Positions 31,191 to 40,888 of a DNA stretch of 64,000 nucleotides are shown piece by piece. This DNA is from Bin87 sp965204685 (GTDB lineage Bacteria; Chloroflexota; Dehalococcoidia; Lucifugimonadales; UBA3495), in NCBI GenBank assembly GCA_965204685.1, contig OZ242004.1, positions 3,534,001-3,598,000 of the forward strand, given 5' to 3'. Each line of letters starts with the position of its first letter. Positions within the stretch are counted from its first letter, which is position 1. Made by a program: the position numbers and the translations under genes. The notes beneath the pieces were generated by a model that saw nothing but the letters and a program-made list of their open reading frames with translations, made no database searches and had not been told where the DNA came from.

Positions 31191-32948
31191 GTGAGCACAC
31201 CGACAGAATCCCCGTTCGCCGCCATCCTGGCTGAGGCCCGCCACCGCTGGGAGGGTCTGACTGCCGGCGACCGCCCGTGGATTCGTATCGGCACCGGGTT
31301 GGCCGGTGAGGCCGCCGGCGGGTTCGAAGTCGTCGCCGCGGTTAAAGACGCCCTGGAGCAACAGCAGGTCACGGCCAATGTATCCGAGGTCGGCACCCTC
31401 GGCCTGTGTTTTGCCGAGCCGTTGCTCGACGTTCAGACGCCGAACGGCCCCCGCGTATTCTACAGTCAGGTCACGCCCGAACTGGCCGAGCGCATCGTCC
31501 GTGAGCACGTGGCTGGCGGTGACCCGTTGCCGGAGTACGCCCTCGGCTACCTCGGGGACCCGACCCAGGCGCCTGTGGGCATCTCGAACCTCCAGGACCA
31601 CCCGATGATGGCCTTGCAGCAGCGCATCGCCCTGCGCAACGCCGGCAACATCGATCCCTCTGACCTCCATCAGTACATCGCCAACGGCGGCTACTCAGCC
31701 CTGAACAAGGCACTCACCGAGATGTCTCCCGAAGACACCCTCGGCGAGGTGCGCACCTCCGGCCTTCGCGGTCGCGGCGGCGCGGCCTTCCCGGCCGGCA
31801 TCAAGTGGGGGTTCCTGGCCGGCAATCCCGATCCTAACAAGTACATCCTGTGCAACTGCGAGGAGGGCGATCCGGGCGCCTTCAACGATCGGGGCATCCT
31901 GGAGAGCGATCCGGCTACCGTGGTCGAAGGCATTACCATCGCGGGATACGCTTGCAACGCCAACCGCGGCTACATCTTCATCCGCCACGGTCATAATCAG
32001 CCCATCGACCGCACCCGCGCCGTTATTCGGCAGGCCTACGAACTCGGCCTCCTGGGCCAGAACATACTGGGGACCGATTTCTCTTTCGACGTCGAGGTCG
32101 CATTGACGGGCGACTCCTACGTTTCCGGCGAGGAAACCGCGTTGATGGAAGCCATCGAAGGCAAGCGGTCCATGCCCCGCTACCGTCCTCCTTTCCCTGC
32201 TCAGGTGGGAGTTTTTGGCAAACCGTCAAACATCAACAACGTGAAGACCCTCGCCTACGTGCCTGAGATCGTGGCACGCGGCGGCGCATGGTTTGCCGGT
32301 ATCGGAACCCAACCCGACCCCGACAATCGGATCAACGGCAGCAGCGGCACCGCCATCCTCTGCCTGTCCGGCGATATCACCTACACCGGTTTGATTGAAG
32401 TCCCGTTGGGCATGACCCTGCGCCAGGTGCTGTTCGATATGGCCGGCGGCGTTCCCAACGGCAAGTCCATGAAGCTGCTCCAAACCGGTGGCCCATTGGG
32501 TGGAGTACTCTCCGCCAGCGACGCCAATCTGGACCTTGTTCTGGACTTCGATGTCTTCCGCGCCGCCGGCGCCATCCTGGGTTCCGGCGGCATCATCGTC
32601 GCCGACGAGGATACTTGCGTGGTGGACCTGACCCGCAACCTCATCGCCTTTTGCCAGTACGAGTCATGCGGAAAGTGCTTCCCCTGCCGCATGGGCATGA
32701 GCCACCTGCTCGAAGTCCTTGAACGCATCAGCAACTTGGAAGGAACCGAGGAAGACCTGGCGCTCATGCGTAACATCGGGGAAAACATGCAGGCCGGTTC
32801 CCTGTGCGGACACGGCCAGCTCGGGTTCAATCCCGTCTCCTCCGCCCTCCGATACTTCGGCCACGAATTCGACGCTCACATTCGCGAAAAGCGACACACC
32901 GGCGATTGCCCTGACCAAGTGTTCTCGCCCCGCCTCACCAGGCGCTGA
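31191..32948 (+). CDS. NuoF-like FMN/NAD-binding subunit
   Basis: A 585 aa 51-kDa-type subunit. An N-terminal thioredoxin-like extension (residues 1-115) precedes the NADH/FMN domain. Characteristic are GLRGRGGAAFPAGIKW, NCEEGDPGAFNDR, YVSGEETALMEAIEGKR, and the 4Fe-4S motif ESCGKCFPCR with a further C in SLCGHGQ. The NuoE-like extension plus NuoF core resembles HoxF and NAD-linked formate dehydrogenase beta subunits. GTG 31191 follows the NuoE-like stop by 14 nt. It oxidises or reduces NAD(H) and passes electrons to the downstream large iron-sulfur subunit. Confidence 0.93.
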   Translation: MSTPTESPFAAILAEARHRWEGLTAGDRPWIRIGTGLAGEAAGGFEVVAAVKDALEQQQVTANVSEVGTLGLCFAEPLLDVQTPNGPRVFYSQVTPELAERIVREHVAGGDPLPEYALGYLGDPTQAPVGISNLQDHPMMALQQRIALRNAGNIDPSDLHQYIANGGYSALNKALTEMSPEDTLGEVRTSGLRGRGGAAFPAGIKWGFLAGNPDPNKYILCNCEEGDPGAFNDRGILESDPATVVEGITIAGYACNANRGYIFIRHGHNQPIDRTRAVIRQAYELGLLGQNILGTDFSFDVEVALTGDSYVSGEETALMEAIEGKRSMPRYRPPFPAQVGVFGKPSNINNVKTLAYVPEIVARGGAWFAGIGTQPDPDNRINGSSGTAILCLSGDITYTGLIEVPLGMTLRQVLFDMAGGVPNGKSMKLLQTGGPLGGVLSASDANLDLVLDFDVFRAAGAILGSGGIIVADEDTCVVDLTRNLIAFCQYESCGKCFPCRMGMSHLLEVLERISNLEGTEEDLALMRNIGENMQAGSLCGHGQLGFNPVSSALRYFGHEFDAHIREKRHTGDCPDQVFSPRLTRR

Positions 32949-32995
32949 CCGACCGATGCCCGATCCCGCCGCTGATTTTCGGATTAGGAAACGCC

Positions 32996-35830
32996 ATGCC
33001 TGACGATATCACCATCTCCATCGACGGTGTGGAAATCAAGACCCAACCGGGAAAGATGGTGCTCGAAGCCGCCATCGACGCCGGCGTCTACGTACCCTAT
33101 CTCTGCTACCACTCGGGGATGAAACCCTACGCCGCCTGCCGCATGTGCGTGGTGGTCGCGGAGAACGAGCGGGGCCGCGTACCGGGGTTCCCGGCCGCTT
33201 GCACCCTGGCAGCCACCGACGGCATGACCGTGTGGAGCGAGACTCCCGACGTGATTGAGCTTCGCCGCTCCGTCATGCAAATGCTCATCGCCGAACACCC
33301 CAACGGCTGCCTCACTTGCCACCGGGTCGAGATCTGCGGGCCCTCCGATGTTTGCCTGCGGCACGTCTCGGTCAACGACCGTTGCATCACGTGTCCCAAA
33401 AACGAACGTTGCGAGTTCAAGGACACCGTCCGGTACTTGGGCATGGAGCTCGAATCTCCCATGACCTATGTGTACCGCGACATTCCGTTGGAGGTGAGCG
33501 ATCCCTTCTACGACCGTGACTACAATCTTTGCATCACCTGCGGCCGCTGTGTCCGGGCCTGCGAAGAAATGCGCGGCGACAACGCCATCTGCTTCACCGA
33601 ACGCTCCGGAAAAGCATTGGTGGGCACATCCTTCGGGACCTCCCTGCTGGAGTCAGGTTGCGAGTTCTGCGGCGCCTGCATCGACGTGTGCCCCGTCGGC
33701 GCTCTGACCGAGCGCGAGGGCAAATGGGAAAAGGCCGCCCGCGTGGAACGCACCGTCTGCACCCATTGCCCGGTTGGCTGCCAGATGAACCTCGAAATCA
33801 ACGAGCAGGGCCGGGTCATTCGCGCTATTCCCGAGCTCAACTCCCCGGCCAACCGCGGCCAGGCCTGCTACAAAGGCAAGTTCGGCCTCGGGCACTTGAC
33901 CAGCGGTCAACGCCTGCGCCGGCCCATGATCCGTCGCAATGGTCAACTGGAAAACGCTACTTGGGATGAGGCTTTGGACCTGGTTGCCGAGCGATTGCGC
34001 CCCCACCAGGCCGGCGAAGGGTTCGGTTTGATCACCGCCCCCGACAGCACCAACGAGGAACTGTACCTGGCCCAGAAATTTGCCCGCATCGGAATGAACA
34101 CCAACAACGTCGATCATTCCGGCAACACACAGCCCGCGCTCACTGGCGCTTTGGAAGATGTTCTCGGCTATCCCGGCGCTACCAATTCAATCTGGGACCT
34201 TGAGAAAGCCGGCTGCATCCTGGTTTTCAACACCAACCTGACCGAAAGCCACAACGTGGTGGGCGTGCCGATCAAGCGTGCCGCTGGCAACGGCACCCCT
34301 CTAATCGTAATCGACACTCGTGAAGTGGAGCTTACACGCTACGCCGATCTGTGGCTCCGCCCAGTGCCGGGGACCGAGTTGCTGCTCCTTGGCGCGGTCC
34401 TGAAGCAGGTTCTGCAGGAAGACCTCATCGACGCCGAATGGCTCGCTGAACACGCGGATAGCTACGACACACTGGTTTACGAACTGGAACGGCTGAGCGA
34501 CGACGCCGTGGCCGCAACCGGGGTTCCCCTCGAAGACATCGTCCGCGCCGCCAGGATGTATGGTGAGGCAGATACCGGCGCCATAGTTTATGGGCTGGAC
34601 AACCTGTCTGCCAGCATCAGCCGTGAATGCGTGGTTGCTTTGGCGGATTTAGCGTTGCTTACCCGCAACGTCGACCGGCCCGCCGGCGGAATATTCCCGA
34701 TGCGGCAGGGGGCGAACGGACAGGGCGCAATCGATGTTGGATGCCTGCCCGACCGTCTCCCGGGAGGCGCCCCCACCTTCGACGACGCACACCGTGCCCA
34801 TGTGGAGGAAACCTGGGGAGCGCGGCTGCCAGCCTCTACCGGCATGAGCGCCGCATCCATGCTCGAGTCTGCTGGGGGGGCCATCACTTCAATGCTGATC
34901 GTTGGAGACAGCCCGAACTATTCGAACGGTCTCCTTGTCAGCGATGTGGCCGTATTCGAACAATTGGAGTTTCTGGTAGTAGCCGACACTTTCCTTTCGC
35001 CGGTTGCCCAGGTTGCCGACGTGATCCTGCCCCGCGCGACTTTCGCCGAAAAGGATGGCACGTTCACCAACCTGGAACGCCGCGTCCAGCGCGTGAGGCC
35101 CGCGATTACCGTGCGCAACAACGACGCCATGCCGGAAGGATGGATTTTCGCCGAGTTGGCCGATCGATTGGCCGTCGCCGGCTTGAACTACGACGAACCC
35201 GCCCGGGTCATGGATGAAATAGCGTCCGTTGCCCCGAACTACCGGGGGATCAGCTATCAGCGATTGGCCCAGGAAACGGCATTGATAATGCAGACGGGAA
35301 TGGAATCTCCCCGGCCCACTCAGTTGCTGTACACGACCCGCGAAGAGCGCGGAATCCAGTGGCCCTGCCCGACGCCTGCCAGTCCCTCGTCCCCGGTGCT
35401 GTACGCCAACGGGTTTCCGAACGGACGCGCCGAACCGGGAGCTCCCCGGTTCCGTGCGGTTCAGGCACACGCAGCAGCTGATCTTCCTGCCATCCTTGCC
35501 CCCGGTCGCGTCCTCCTCCAGAGCGAGAGGGAAATCACGGTCGAATCGGGTGAGCTGAATCGCATCGTGCGTGACGAGCATGTCCACATCAATCCGGCTG
35601 ACGCCGCTTCTTGGGGCATCTCCGATGATGCGACTGTGGCAGTCGTAACAGCCGGCAGCCGCGCCACTGGGATCGCATGCTACGACCCGGCTGTTCCGCC
35701 TGGGGTGGTGTCGATCACCACGCTGTTTGGACAGTTGGCGGTGGAATTGCAGGCATCGGAGGACATCAATCCCATGGCGCGCGTGCCCGGTTTGCATCTC
35801 GAAGCATGTCGCGTCGAACTGGCGGGGTGA
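32996..35830 (+). CDS. NuoG/formate-dehydrogenase-alpha-like iron-sulfur molybdopterin-fold protein lacking the Mo-ligand Cys/Sec
   Basis: A 944 aa protein: N-terminal 2Fe-2S ferredoxin (YLCYHSGMKPYAACRMC), a NuoG-type 4Fe-4S segment (HPNGCLTCHRVEICG), a two-4Fe-4S ferredoxin (CITCGRCVRAC; CEFCGACIDVCPVG), then the molybdopterin oxidoreductase fold with its own cluster (CTHCPVGC, QACYKGKFG) and a C-terminal MGD-binding domain. In NAD-linked formate dehydrogenases the segment after TNNxDH carries the Cys/Sec-His Mo ligand pair. Here it reads DHSGNTQPALTG (residues 373-384), with neither. It is therefore probably not a formate dehydrogenase. TTAGGA precedes the ATG. A 7-bp GC hairpin covers the stop (35821-35841). 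Confidence 0.85.
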   Translation: MPDDITISIDGVEIKTQPGKMVLEAAIDAGVYVPYLCYHSGMKPYAACRMCVVVAENERGRVPGFPAACTLAATDGMTVWSETPDVIELRRSVMQMLIAEHPNGCLTCHRVEICGPSDVCLRHVSVNDRCITCPKNERCEFKDTVRYLGMELESPMTYVYRDIPLEVSDPFYDRDYNLCITCGRCVRACEEMRGDNAICFTERSGKALVGTSFGTSLLESGCEFCGACIDVCPVGALTEREGKWEKAARVERTVCTHCPVGCQMNLEINEQGRVIRAIPELNSPANRGQACYKGKFGLGHLTSGQRLRRPMIRRNGQLENATWDEALDLVAERLRPHQAGEGFGLITAPDSTNEELYLAQKFARIGMNTNNVDHSGNTQPALTGALEDVLGYPGATNSIWDLEKAGCILVFNTNLTESHNVVGVPIKRAAGNGTPLIVIDTREVELTRYADLWLRPVPGTELLLLGAVLKQVLQEDLIDAEWLAEHADSYDTLVYELERLSDDAVAATGVPLEDIVRAARMYGEADTGAIVYGLDNLSASISRECVVALADLALLTRNVDRPAGGIFPMRQGANGQGAIDVGCLPDRLPGGAPTFDDAHRAHVEETWGARLPASTGMSAASMLESAGGAITSMLIVGDSPNYSNGLLVSDVAVFEQLEFLVVADTFLSPVAQVADVILPRATFAEKDGTFTNLERRVQRVRPAITVRNNDAMPEGWIFAELADRLAVAGLNYDEPARVMDEIASVAPNYRGISYQRLAQETALIMQTGMESPRPTQLLYTTREERGIQWPCPTPASPSSPVLYANGFPNGRAEPGAPRFRAVQAHAAADLPAILAPGRVLLQSEREITVESGELNRIVRDEHVHINPADAASWGISDDATVAVVTAGSRATGIACYDPAVPPGVVSITTLFGQLAVELQASEDINPMARVPGLHLEACRVELAG

Positions 35831-35892
35831 CTTCCCCCGCCATGTCGGTATGACCTCGCACAAGGCATATCCTAAACGGTTGAATGTTCGCT

Positions 35893-35901
35893 GGTATAAC
35901 C
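35893..35901 (+). promoter_or_regulatory. Extended -10 promoter for the ferredoxin-NADP-type reductase
   Basis: TGGTATAAC, an extended -10, 56 nt before ATG 35957. No clear -35. Confidence 0.4.
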
Positions 35902-35956
35902 TCGATTGCGTTTGATGCCGAGCGGACGCCGATCAAATCTACCAACTGGAGCCGGA

Positions 35957-36712
35957 ATGACCACGTCGCCATCCACCACCGTGATCCGTGACCGCACCAC
36001 CAATCTGCCACGCGCCAAGCTGGTGGAGCGTATTGATTACACGGATGATCTCATGGTCATCAAAATGGAGCCTCAGGGTTTCGATTTCAAATTCAAACCC
36101 GGCCAGTATTGCACCCTGGGCTTGGATGGCATCGAACGGGCGTATTCAATCGTCTCCGCCCCTCACGAACCCCAGTTGGAAATCTTTGTCGAGCTGGTTC
36201 CTGAAGGCGAACTCACCCCACGCATGTGGCGTATGGAAATTGGCGACACCATGTCGATCCGTCCCCGTCCCAAGGGAATCTTCTTGATGGATCCTGCGGC
36301 CACTCAGCACCTGATGTTGGGCACGGTCACCGGGGTCGCGCCGTTTGTCAGCATGGTCCGCGATCACCTGCACTACGGTCGCGACGGACACCACTTCTAC
36401 GTGATCGAAGGAGCTTCGTATCGCGACGAGTTCGTCTACGATGTCGAACTGGCGCGGTTGGCTGCCGCACATCCCGACGCCGTGACCTTCGTCCCCGCGA
36501 TCAGCCGGCCCACCGAAGAGCGCAACGCCGGCTGGGAAGGCGCGACCGGTCGTCTCAATAACATCGTTGCCGACCTGCTCGAGAAGTTCCCTTTGGACCG
36601 TTCCCAGACTCTGATCTACGCCTGCGGGCATCCCGGGATGATCGAAGCCAGCCGGGAGATCGTAACCGCCGACGGATGGCGCTGGACCGAAGAGAGGTTC
36701 TGGAAGGAGTAA
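35957..36712 (+). CDS. Ferredoxin-NADP+ reductase family protein
   Basis: A 251 aa two-domain flavoprotein of the Fpr (bacterial ferredoxin/flavodoxin-NADP reductase) family. The FAD domain has FKPGQYCTLG and the RAYSIVSAP (RxYS) motif. The NAD(P) domain has LGTVTGVAPFVSM and YACGHPGMIEA. The C-terminus ends EERFWKE, with an aromatic that would stack on the FAD. ATG 35957 with GGAGCCGGA decides the start. Placed after the NuoEFG-like trimer, it could exchange electrons between ferredoxin and NADPH for the same pathway (inference). Confidence 0.9.
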   Translation: MTTSPSTTVIRDRTTNLPRAKLVERIDYTDDLMVIKMEPQGFDFKFKPGQYCTLGLDGIERAYSIVSAPHEPQLEIFVELVPEGELTPRMWRMEIGDTMSIRPRPKGIFLMDPAATQHLMLGTVTGVAPFVSMVRDHLHYGRDGHHFYVIEGASYRDEFVYDVELARLAAAHPDAVTFVPAISRPTEERNAGWEGATGRLNNIVADLLEKFPLDRSQTLIYACGHPGMIEASREIVTADGWRWTEERFWKE

Positions 36713-36811
36713 TGCCTACTCGCAGCCGCAAGTTCTACACCGGGGTGGGCCGAGGCTCGCCCCGCATTCATACCGTTGGACCGGGCTCGCCGGCGACCAG
36801 GAAGGATTTCT

Positions 36812-38185
36812 ATGACCACCATTGCCGAGTACGTATCCAATTACTCAGCCAATCTGCACTTTGGCGACATCCCGTCCGATACCGTTCATCTTCTCAAGCG
36901 GATGATTATTGACACCGTTGGATGCGCCATCGGCGGTTACACCTCGGAACCGAGCAAAATCGCCCGCGACCTGGCGGCAGAGGTCACCGGGCATCGCCGG
37001 CCGGTAACCATCATCGGCAGCGGGCTTACCAGCAGCCCCGAGCTTGCTACCTTCGCCAACGGAGTGATGATTCGCTACCTGGATTTCAACGATGGCTACA
37101 CCACGCAGGAATCCGGGCATCCCAGTGATAGCATCGCTGCCACTCTCGCCGGCGCTGAAATGGCTGGCGCCGGCGGTCGTCGCCTGATCACTGCCACGGC
37201 AGTCGCCTACGAGGCTTTCTGCCGCTTCGGTGACGCCGGCAACATCCGGGCCCTCGGCTTTGATCACGTGACCAACGGCGCCATCGCCAGCTCCGTTGGG
37301 GCGGCCCGCGCTATGGGACTGTCTGCGGCGCAAACTGAGCAGGCGTTGAACCTTGGGATCACGCCGAACCTGGCCTTGGGGCAAACTCGCGTAGGCGAAC
37401 TCTCCCACTGGAAGGGATGCGCCTATGCCAACGCCAGCCGCAACGCTGTGTTCGCGGCTCTGCTGGCCCAGCGTGGCCTGACCGGACCGGCCCCGGTGTT
37501 CGAGGGAGAGCTGGGGTTCTTCTCTGCGGTGACAAAAGAACCGTACCAACTGGAGCCCTTTGGCGGAGACCAGAGTCAACCGTTCAAGATCCACGAGTGC
37601 AACATTAAGCAGTTTGCCTTGGGCCTTTACTCACAAACGGTCGTTGAGGCGGCGTTGGACGCTCGCCGCCAGGTGCCGGACTTCAACGTCGCCGATGTTG
37701 AGGACGTACACATCCGCACGCTGCAGAAAGCCATCGACATCATGGCCGGCGACGAAGAGAAATACCACCCCAAAACCCGCGAGTCAGCCGACCACAGCAT
37801 GCCCTACGCCACCGCAATCGCATTGACCCACAACACCCTCAACGAGAGCCACTTCTCAGACGAACATATCAACGACCCGGGCATCGCCGCCCTGATCAGT
37901 CGCACACGCATCGAGGCATCGGAAGAAGCCAACCGACGCGTGCCCGAGGCCATGCTCTGCAATTTCGACCTGCGGATGAAAAACGGACAGACCTACAGCT
38001 CGGAGGTTGCCCATTTCCGCGGGCACCATCTCAACCCCATGACCGACGCCGAGGTCGAAGGTAAATTCCGCGGATTGTGCGAAAGCCTGCTTTCACCCGA
38101 TCAAACGGAAGAATTACTGGCCCGCTTGTGGCGTCTTGAAGACGAAACCGACATCGGCGATCTTCTGCGTCTCACCCGGATCTAA
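36812..38185 (+). CDS. MmgE/PrpD family protein
   Basis: A 457 aa member of the MmgE/PrpD family (2-methylcitrate dehydratase, cis-aconitate decarboxylase and relatives). Visible are the N-terminal helical domain (AEYVSNYSANLHF, LKRMIIDTVGCAIGGY), ANGVMIRYLDFNDGYT, GHPSDSIAATLA and the HWKGCAYANASRNAVFAALLA segment, then a lid domain (KIHECNIKQFALGLYSQ). No prpB or prpC is nearby, so a 2-methylcitrate role is unsupported and the substrate stays open. ATG 36812 has AGGAAGG 7 nt upstream. It follows the reductase by 99 nt. Confidence 0.88.
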   Translation: MTTIAEYVSNYSANLHFGDIPSDTVHLLKRMIIDTVGCAIGGYTSEPSKIARDLAAEVTGHRRPVTIIGSGLTSSPELATFANGVMIRYLDFNDGYTTQESGHPSDSIAATLAGAEMAGAGGRRLITATAVAYEAFCRFGDAGNIRALGFDHVTNGAIASSVGAARAMGLSAAQTEQALNLGITPNLALGQTRVGELSHWKGCAYANASRNAVFAALLAQRGLTGPAPVFEGELGFFSAVTKEPYQLEPFGGDQSQPFKIHECNIKQFALGLYSQTVVEAALDARRQVPDFNVADVEDVHIRTLQKAIDIMAGDEEKYHPKTRESADHSMPYATAIALTHNTLNESHFSDEHINDPGIAALISRTRIEASEEANRRVPEAMLCNFDLRMKNGQTYSSEVAHFRGHHLNPMTDAEVEGKFRGLCESLLSPDQTEELLARLWRLEDETDIGDLLRLTRI

Positions 38186-38251
38186 AAAGCAACAAGCACG
38201 AGGGGCTGTCGTTGGACAGTCCCTTCGAATTGCGGGCCATGGCTCGTGGGT

Positions 38252-38674
38252 CTATGCGCCTATCCTGGTGCCGTCCGGGTAGGTGTACCCGCTCCGGTCG
38301 TTGTATCCGCCGGAGGCCGGGAAAATCTGCCGGTACAGCCCTCGCGCCCGCTGCTTCACGACGCCATTGGCTGCCTCTTTCGTCGGCGTAGGCTTGGCGT
38401 TCTGGTCCTTGTAAAACTGTGACTGCAACGGGCTGTCGTTTTCCATTTCCCAGATGCACAAATATCGCAGCACTCCGTTGGCCTGGCCGTCCTCCGGGTC
38501 CAGCATAAACCTCCGGGCGCTGACATATCCGGGGATGGACATGCGCTCCGGCAGGTGCTCCTCGTTGTACCATTTGTTGAACACTTCGTCGCCGGCCTCG
38601 TCTACTTCCATCATGACGACAAGCACCGTCGTTCCGACTTCCTGGTTTGCCCTCAGGCCGTTGCTGCTGGTCAT
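38252..38674 (-). CDS. Small dimeric alpha-beta barrel-type protein (unknown function)
   Basis: A 140 aa protein. VLVVMMEVDEAGDEVFNKWYNEEHLPERMSIPGY is the familiar 'NEEHLPER..IPGF..A.R' pattern of ferredoxin-like, dimeric alpha-beta barrel proteins of DUF4286 or EthD type. Members often bind or degrade small aromatic or polyketide compounds, but the function here is unknown. ATG 38674 is preceded by GGAGGAAG. It ends a minus-strand group with NHL, acyl-CoA dehydrogenase-like and DUF1800 genes. Confidence 0.72.
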   Translation of the reverse strand: MTSSNGLRANQEVGTTVLVVMMEVDEAGDEVFNKWYNEEHLPERMSIPGYVSARRFMLDPEDGQANGVLRYLCIWEMENDSPLQSQFYKDQNAKPTPTKEAANGVVKQRARGLYRQIFPASGGYNDRSGYTYPDGTRIGA

Positions 38675-38732
38675 GGTACTTCCTCCATCCGTTGGTGGCG
38701 GTCAAATTGGAAATTGAACTCTCGGAGACCCT

Positions 38733-39716
38733 CTACAGTCTTCGATAAATCTGCACCCGGTGCCGATAGCAGTCAGCGACGAACACCAACCCGTCCTCGC
38801 TCAACGTGACTGCTGTGGGTCGATAAAACCGGCGCTTCAGTTCAATGTTCTGCGTTGCCTTGTTGAGTTTCTCCTCGATATCCGGGTTGGCGTCGAGGAA
38901 CGTCCGGGCCCACTTGGACGTTCCGGAGTGACCGATCAGCGTGTCGATCACGCGCCCGTCGCCGTCCAGCACCTGTACGCGGTCGTTCCACCAATCGCAC
39001 ACGTAGATGCGACCTCCACCAACGGCCAGTCCGTTGGGCCGTGTGAACCCGTCGCCGCCGTTTTTACCATCAAACTCGGCCAGAAATCGCCCATCTGGGT
39101 CAAATTTCTGGACCCGGTCGTTGCGCCAGTCGGAAACGTATACCGCCCCATCGGAATCCACCGCCATGCCCCAGGGCATGTTGAACTGACCCGGCTCGGT
39201 ACCGTAGCTTCCCCAAGCACCCAGCAGGTTGCCGTCCGCCGTGAAGCGCTGAATGCGATGGTTCAGCGAGTCGGCGATCACCAGCGTACCGTCTGGCGCG
39301 AAGGCCATCCCGGAGGGCCGATTCATCTGTCCAAAGCCAATACCGAATTCGCCCCAATGATCCAAAAACGCGCCTTCGGGTGTGAACCTTGAGATCCGAT
39401 GGGTGTTTTCGTCCGCCAGGTACAGGTTGCCATCCGGCCCAAAGGCAATCGCGGTGACCCAGATGAACTGCCCCGGCGCCTCACCCCAGCCGCAGAACTC
39501 ACCGACGTAGTCCCCTTCAATGGTGCACTTGGTGACCCGCACCGCTTCGGGCTGGTTGGGGTTGGCGCGGCTGGCCACGTGCAATAACCCGTCGGGTCCG
39601 AGCGCCAGAGAAACGGGTCCACTGAATCCGGGCCCACCAGCGGATAGCAGTCCAATCACGTCGTGGTACCGGTACAGACCAGCAACGGACACTGGATGTT
39701 CGACAACGGTAGTCAT
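38733..39716 (-). CDS. NHL-repeat beta-propeller protein
   Basis: A 327 aa protein made of NHL repeats. Each has a pattern of P-x-G-h-A-h-x-x-D-G-x-h-h-h-x-D-x-x-N-x-R-h-Q-x-F, for example MNRPSGMAFAPDGTLVIAD followed by SLNHRIQRF. About six blades are visible, forming a propeller. There is no signal peptide from ATG 39716 (AGGGAACGGG upstream); the open frame beyond it is unsupported. NHL propellers serve as binding scaffolds or lyase-like enzymes; function here is unknown. Eight bases separate its start from the end of the acyl-CoA dehydrogenase-like gene. Confidence 0.85.
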   Translation of the reverse strand: MTTVVEHPVSVAGLYRYHDVIGLLSAGGPGFSGPVSLALGPDGLLHVASRANPNQPEAVRVTKCTIEGDYVGEFCGWGEAPGQFIWVTAIAFGPDGNLYLADENTHRISRFTPEGAFLDHWGEFGIGFGQMNRPSGMAFAPDGTLVIADSLNHRIQRFTADGNLLGAWGSYGTEPGQFNMPWGMAVDSDGAVYVSDWRNDRVQKFDPDGRFLAEFDGKNGGDGFTRPNGLAVGGGRIYVCDWWNDRVQVLDGDGRVIDTLIGHSGTSKWARTFLDANPDIEEKLNKATQNIELKRRFYRPTAVTLSEDGLVFVADCYRHRVQIYRRL

Positions 39717-39724
39717 CCCGTTCC

Positions 39725-40888
39725 CTAGCTTAGCTCGATGGTGACCGCAGGCAACCCGCATTCCAGCTTGCCGATGGTTTCGAGGCATCGATCGTTGGCC
39801 GGCGGCATCACCGGACCCGATAGGGCATCCCGGCGCAACCGCTCCAATGGCGAAGACTTAAGCAGCCCGCCGCCCCCGGCGAGCCGCATGGCCGCGTCGG
39901 TTACCCAGGCCCCCGCTTCGGCGCAATATTGCTTGGCTCGATTTACTGCCAGCATGGCTCCGGTCGGGTCCGCATACCGGTCGGTCAATGCGGCGTCCAC
40001 CAGCAGGAGCCGTCCCGACTGGATGGACAAGCCCATCTGCCCAACCGTTTGCTGGGTCGCTGGGTGCTCGATCATCAAGTCTCCACCGGGTGTCCAGGTT
40101 CGAGCGATGACGTACTCCCGAATGTGGTTGTACGCTGCCTCCGCTATTCCCAGATACACGGCGGCGTATCCCAGCGAAAAACTGCCCCAGTCGGCGCTGA
40201 GCAATCGACCGGGCGGCCCGAATACAGCGTCGTGGGGCGCCACGGTGTCAAAGTTGACCGTGTGGCTGGCCGTGGCTCGCATGCCCACGGCGTCCCATTC
40301 GCCGGTGACCCGAACCCCGCTCATATCGCTCCGTATCATCGCCGACAGGATATTGTTAGCGCCGCCACCACTTCCTTCCACCACGCCGGAAACGAAGAAA
40401 TAGTCGGCAGCGTCGGCCAGGGAGCAAAAATGCTTGATGCCGGAAACACGGTAGCCACCATCATCCTGGGGCGTGAAAGTGGTGGACAGTACGAACCGCT
40501 CTCTGGCGGACACTCCGGGCTCACTGGTTATAGACGCGAACAACTTGCCCGCCTCCACCGCCTCGGCAAAGTACCTGCGCCTCTGCTCCGGGGTGCCCAA
40601 CCCGGCGACAAACGAGCCGAGCACATTGGTGTGCATGGTCAGGGTCAGCGCCGTCGAAGGGCAGCCGCGAGCCACCGCCAGGATGCACATTGCGAAGGTC
40701 AGTGGGTCAACGCCGCTGCCGCCGTACGCCGTGGGCACTCGCAGCGTGAGCAATCCGGCTTCCTTCAGGTCGGCATAGTTTTCGATTGGAAACTCCGCCG
40801 CGGCATCATAGTGTGCCGCACGCGGAGCAAAGCATTCCCGCGCCAGTTCATCGGCCACGCCAACCAGGGCCAATTGGGCATCGGACAT
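39725..40888 (-). CDS. Acyl-CoA dehydrogenase-like flavoprotein (DszC/monooxygenase-type branch)
   Basis: A 387 aa flavoprotein with the acyl-CoA dehydrogenase fold: an N-terminal helical domain (AELARECFAPRA-like, LKEAGLLTLRVPTAYGG), a middle beta domain (FASITSEPGVSARERF, GYRVSGIKHFCSLADAADYFFVSG) and a C-terminal helical domain (WGSFSLGYAAVYLGIAEAAYNHIREYV). 'VSGIKHFCSLADAADYFFV' and the lack of the catalytic Glu region of true dehydrogenases fit the DszC/SfnC-like oxidase or monooxygenase branch (inference). ATG 40888 chosen; TTG 40933, 15 codons upstream with GGGGAATAAA, is possible. Precedes the NHL gene in a tight unit. Confidence 0.82.
   Translation of the reverse strand: MSDAQLALVGVADELARECFAPRAAHYDAAAEFPIENYADLKEAGLLTLRVPTAYGGSGVDPLTFAMCILAVARGCPSTALTLTMHTNVLGSFVAGLGTPEQRRRYFAEAVEAGKLFASITSEPGVSARERFVLSTTFTPQDDGGYRVSGIKHFCSLADAADYFFVSGVVEGSGGGANNILSAMIRSDMSGVRVTGEWDAVGMRATASHTVNFDTVAPHDAVFGPPGRLLSADWGSFSLGYAAVYLGIAEAAYNHIREYVIARTWTPGGDLMIEHPATQQTVGQMGLSIQSGRLLLVDAALTDRYADPTGAMLAVNRAKQYCAEAGAWVTDAAMRLAGGGGLLKSSPLERLRRDALSGPVMPPANDRCLETIGKLECGLPAVTIELS

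Noticed and set aside
32996..35830. Formate dehydrogenase alpha subunit as a firm name, with a possible Sec codon
   Set aside because: No in-frame TGA, and the Cys/Sec-His Mo-ligand pair is missing, so the enzymatic name is not justified.
36713..36811. A possible small gene between the Fpr-type reductase and MmgE/PrpD
   Set aside because: Open frames here run into flanking genes and have no start with a ribosome binding site.
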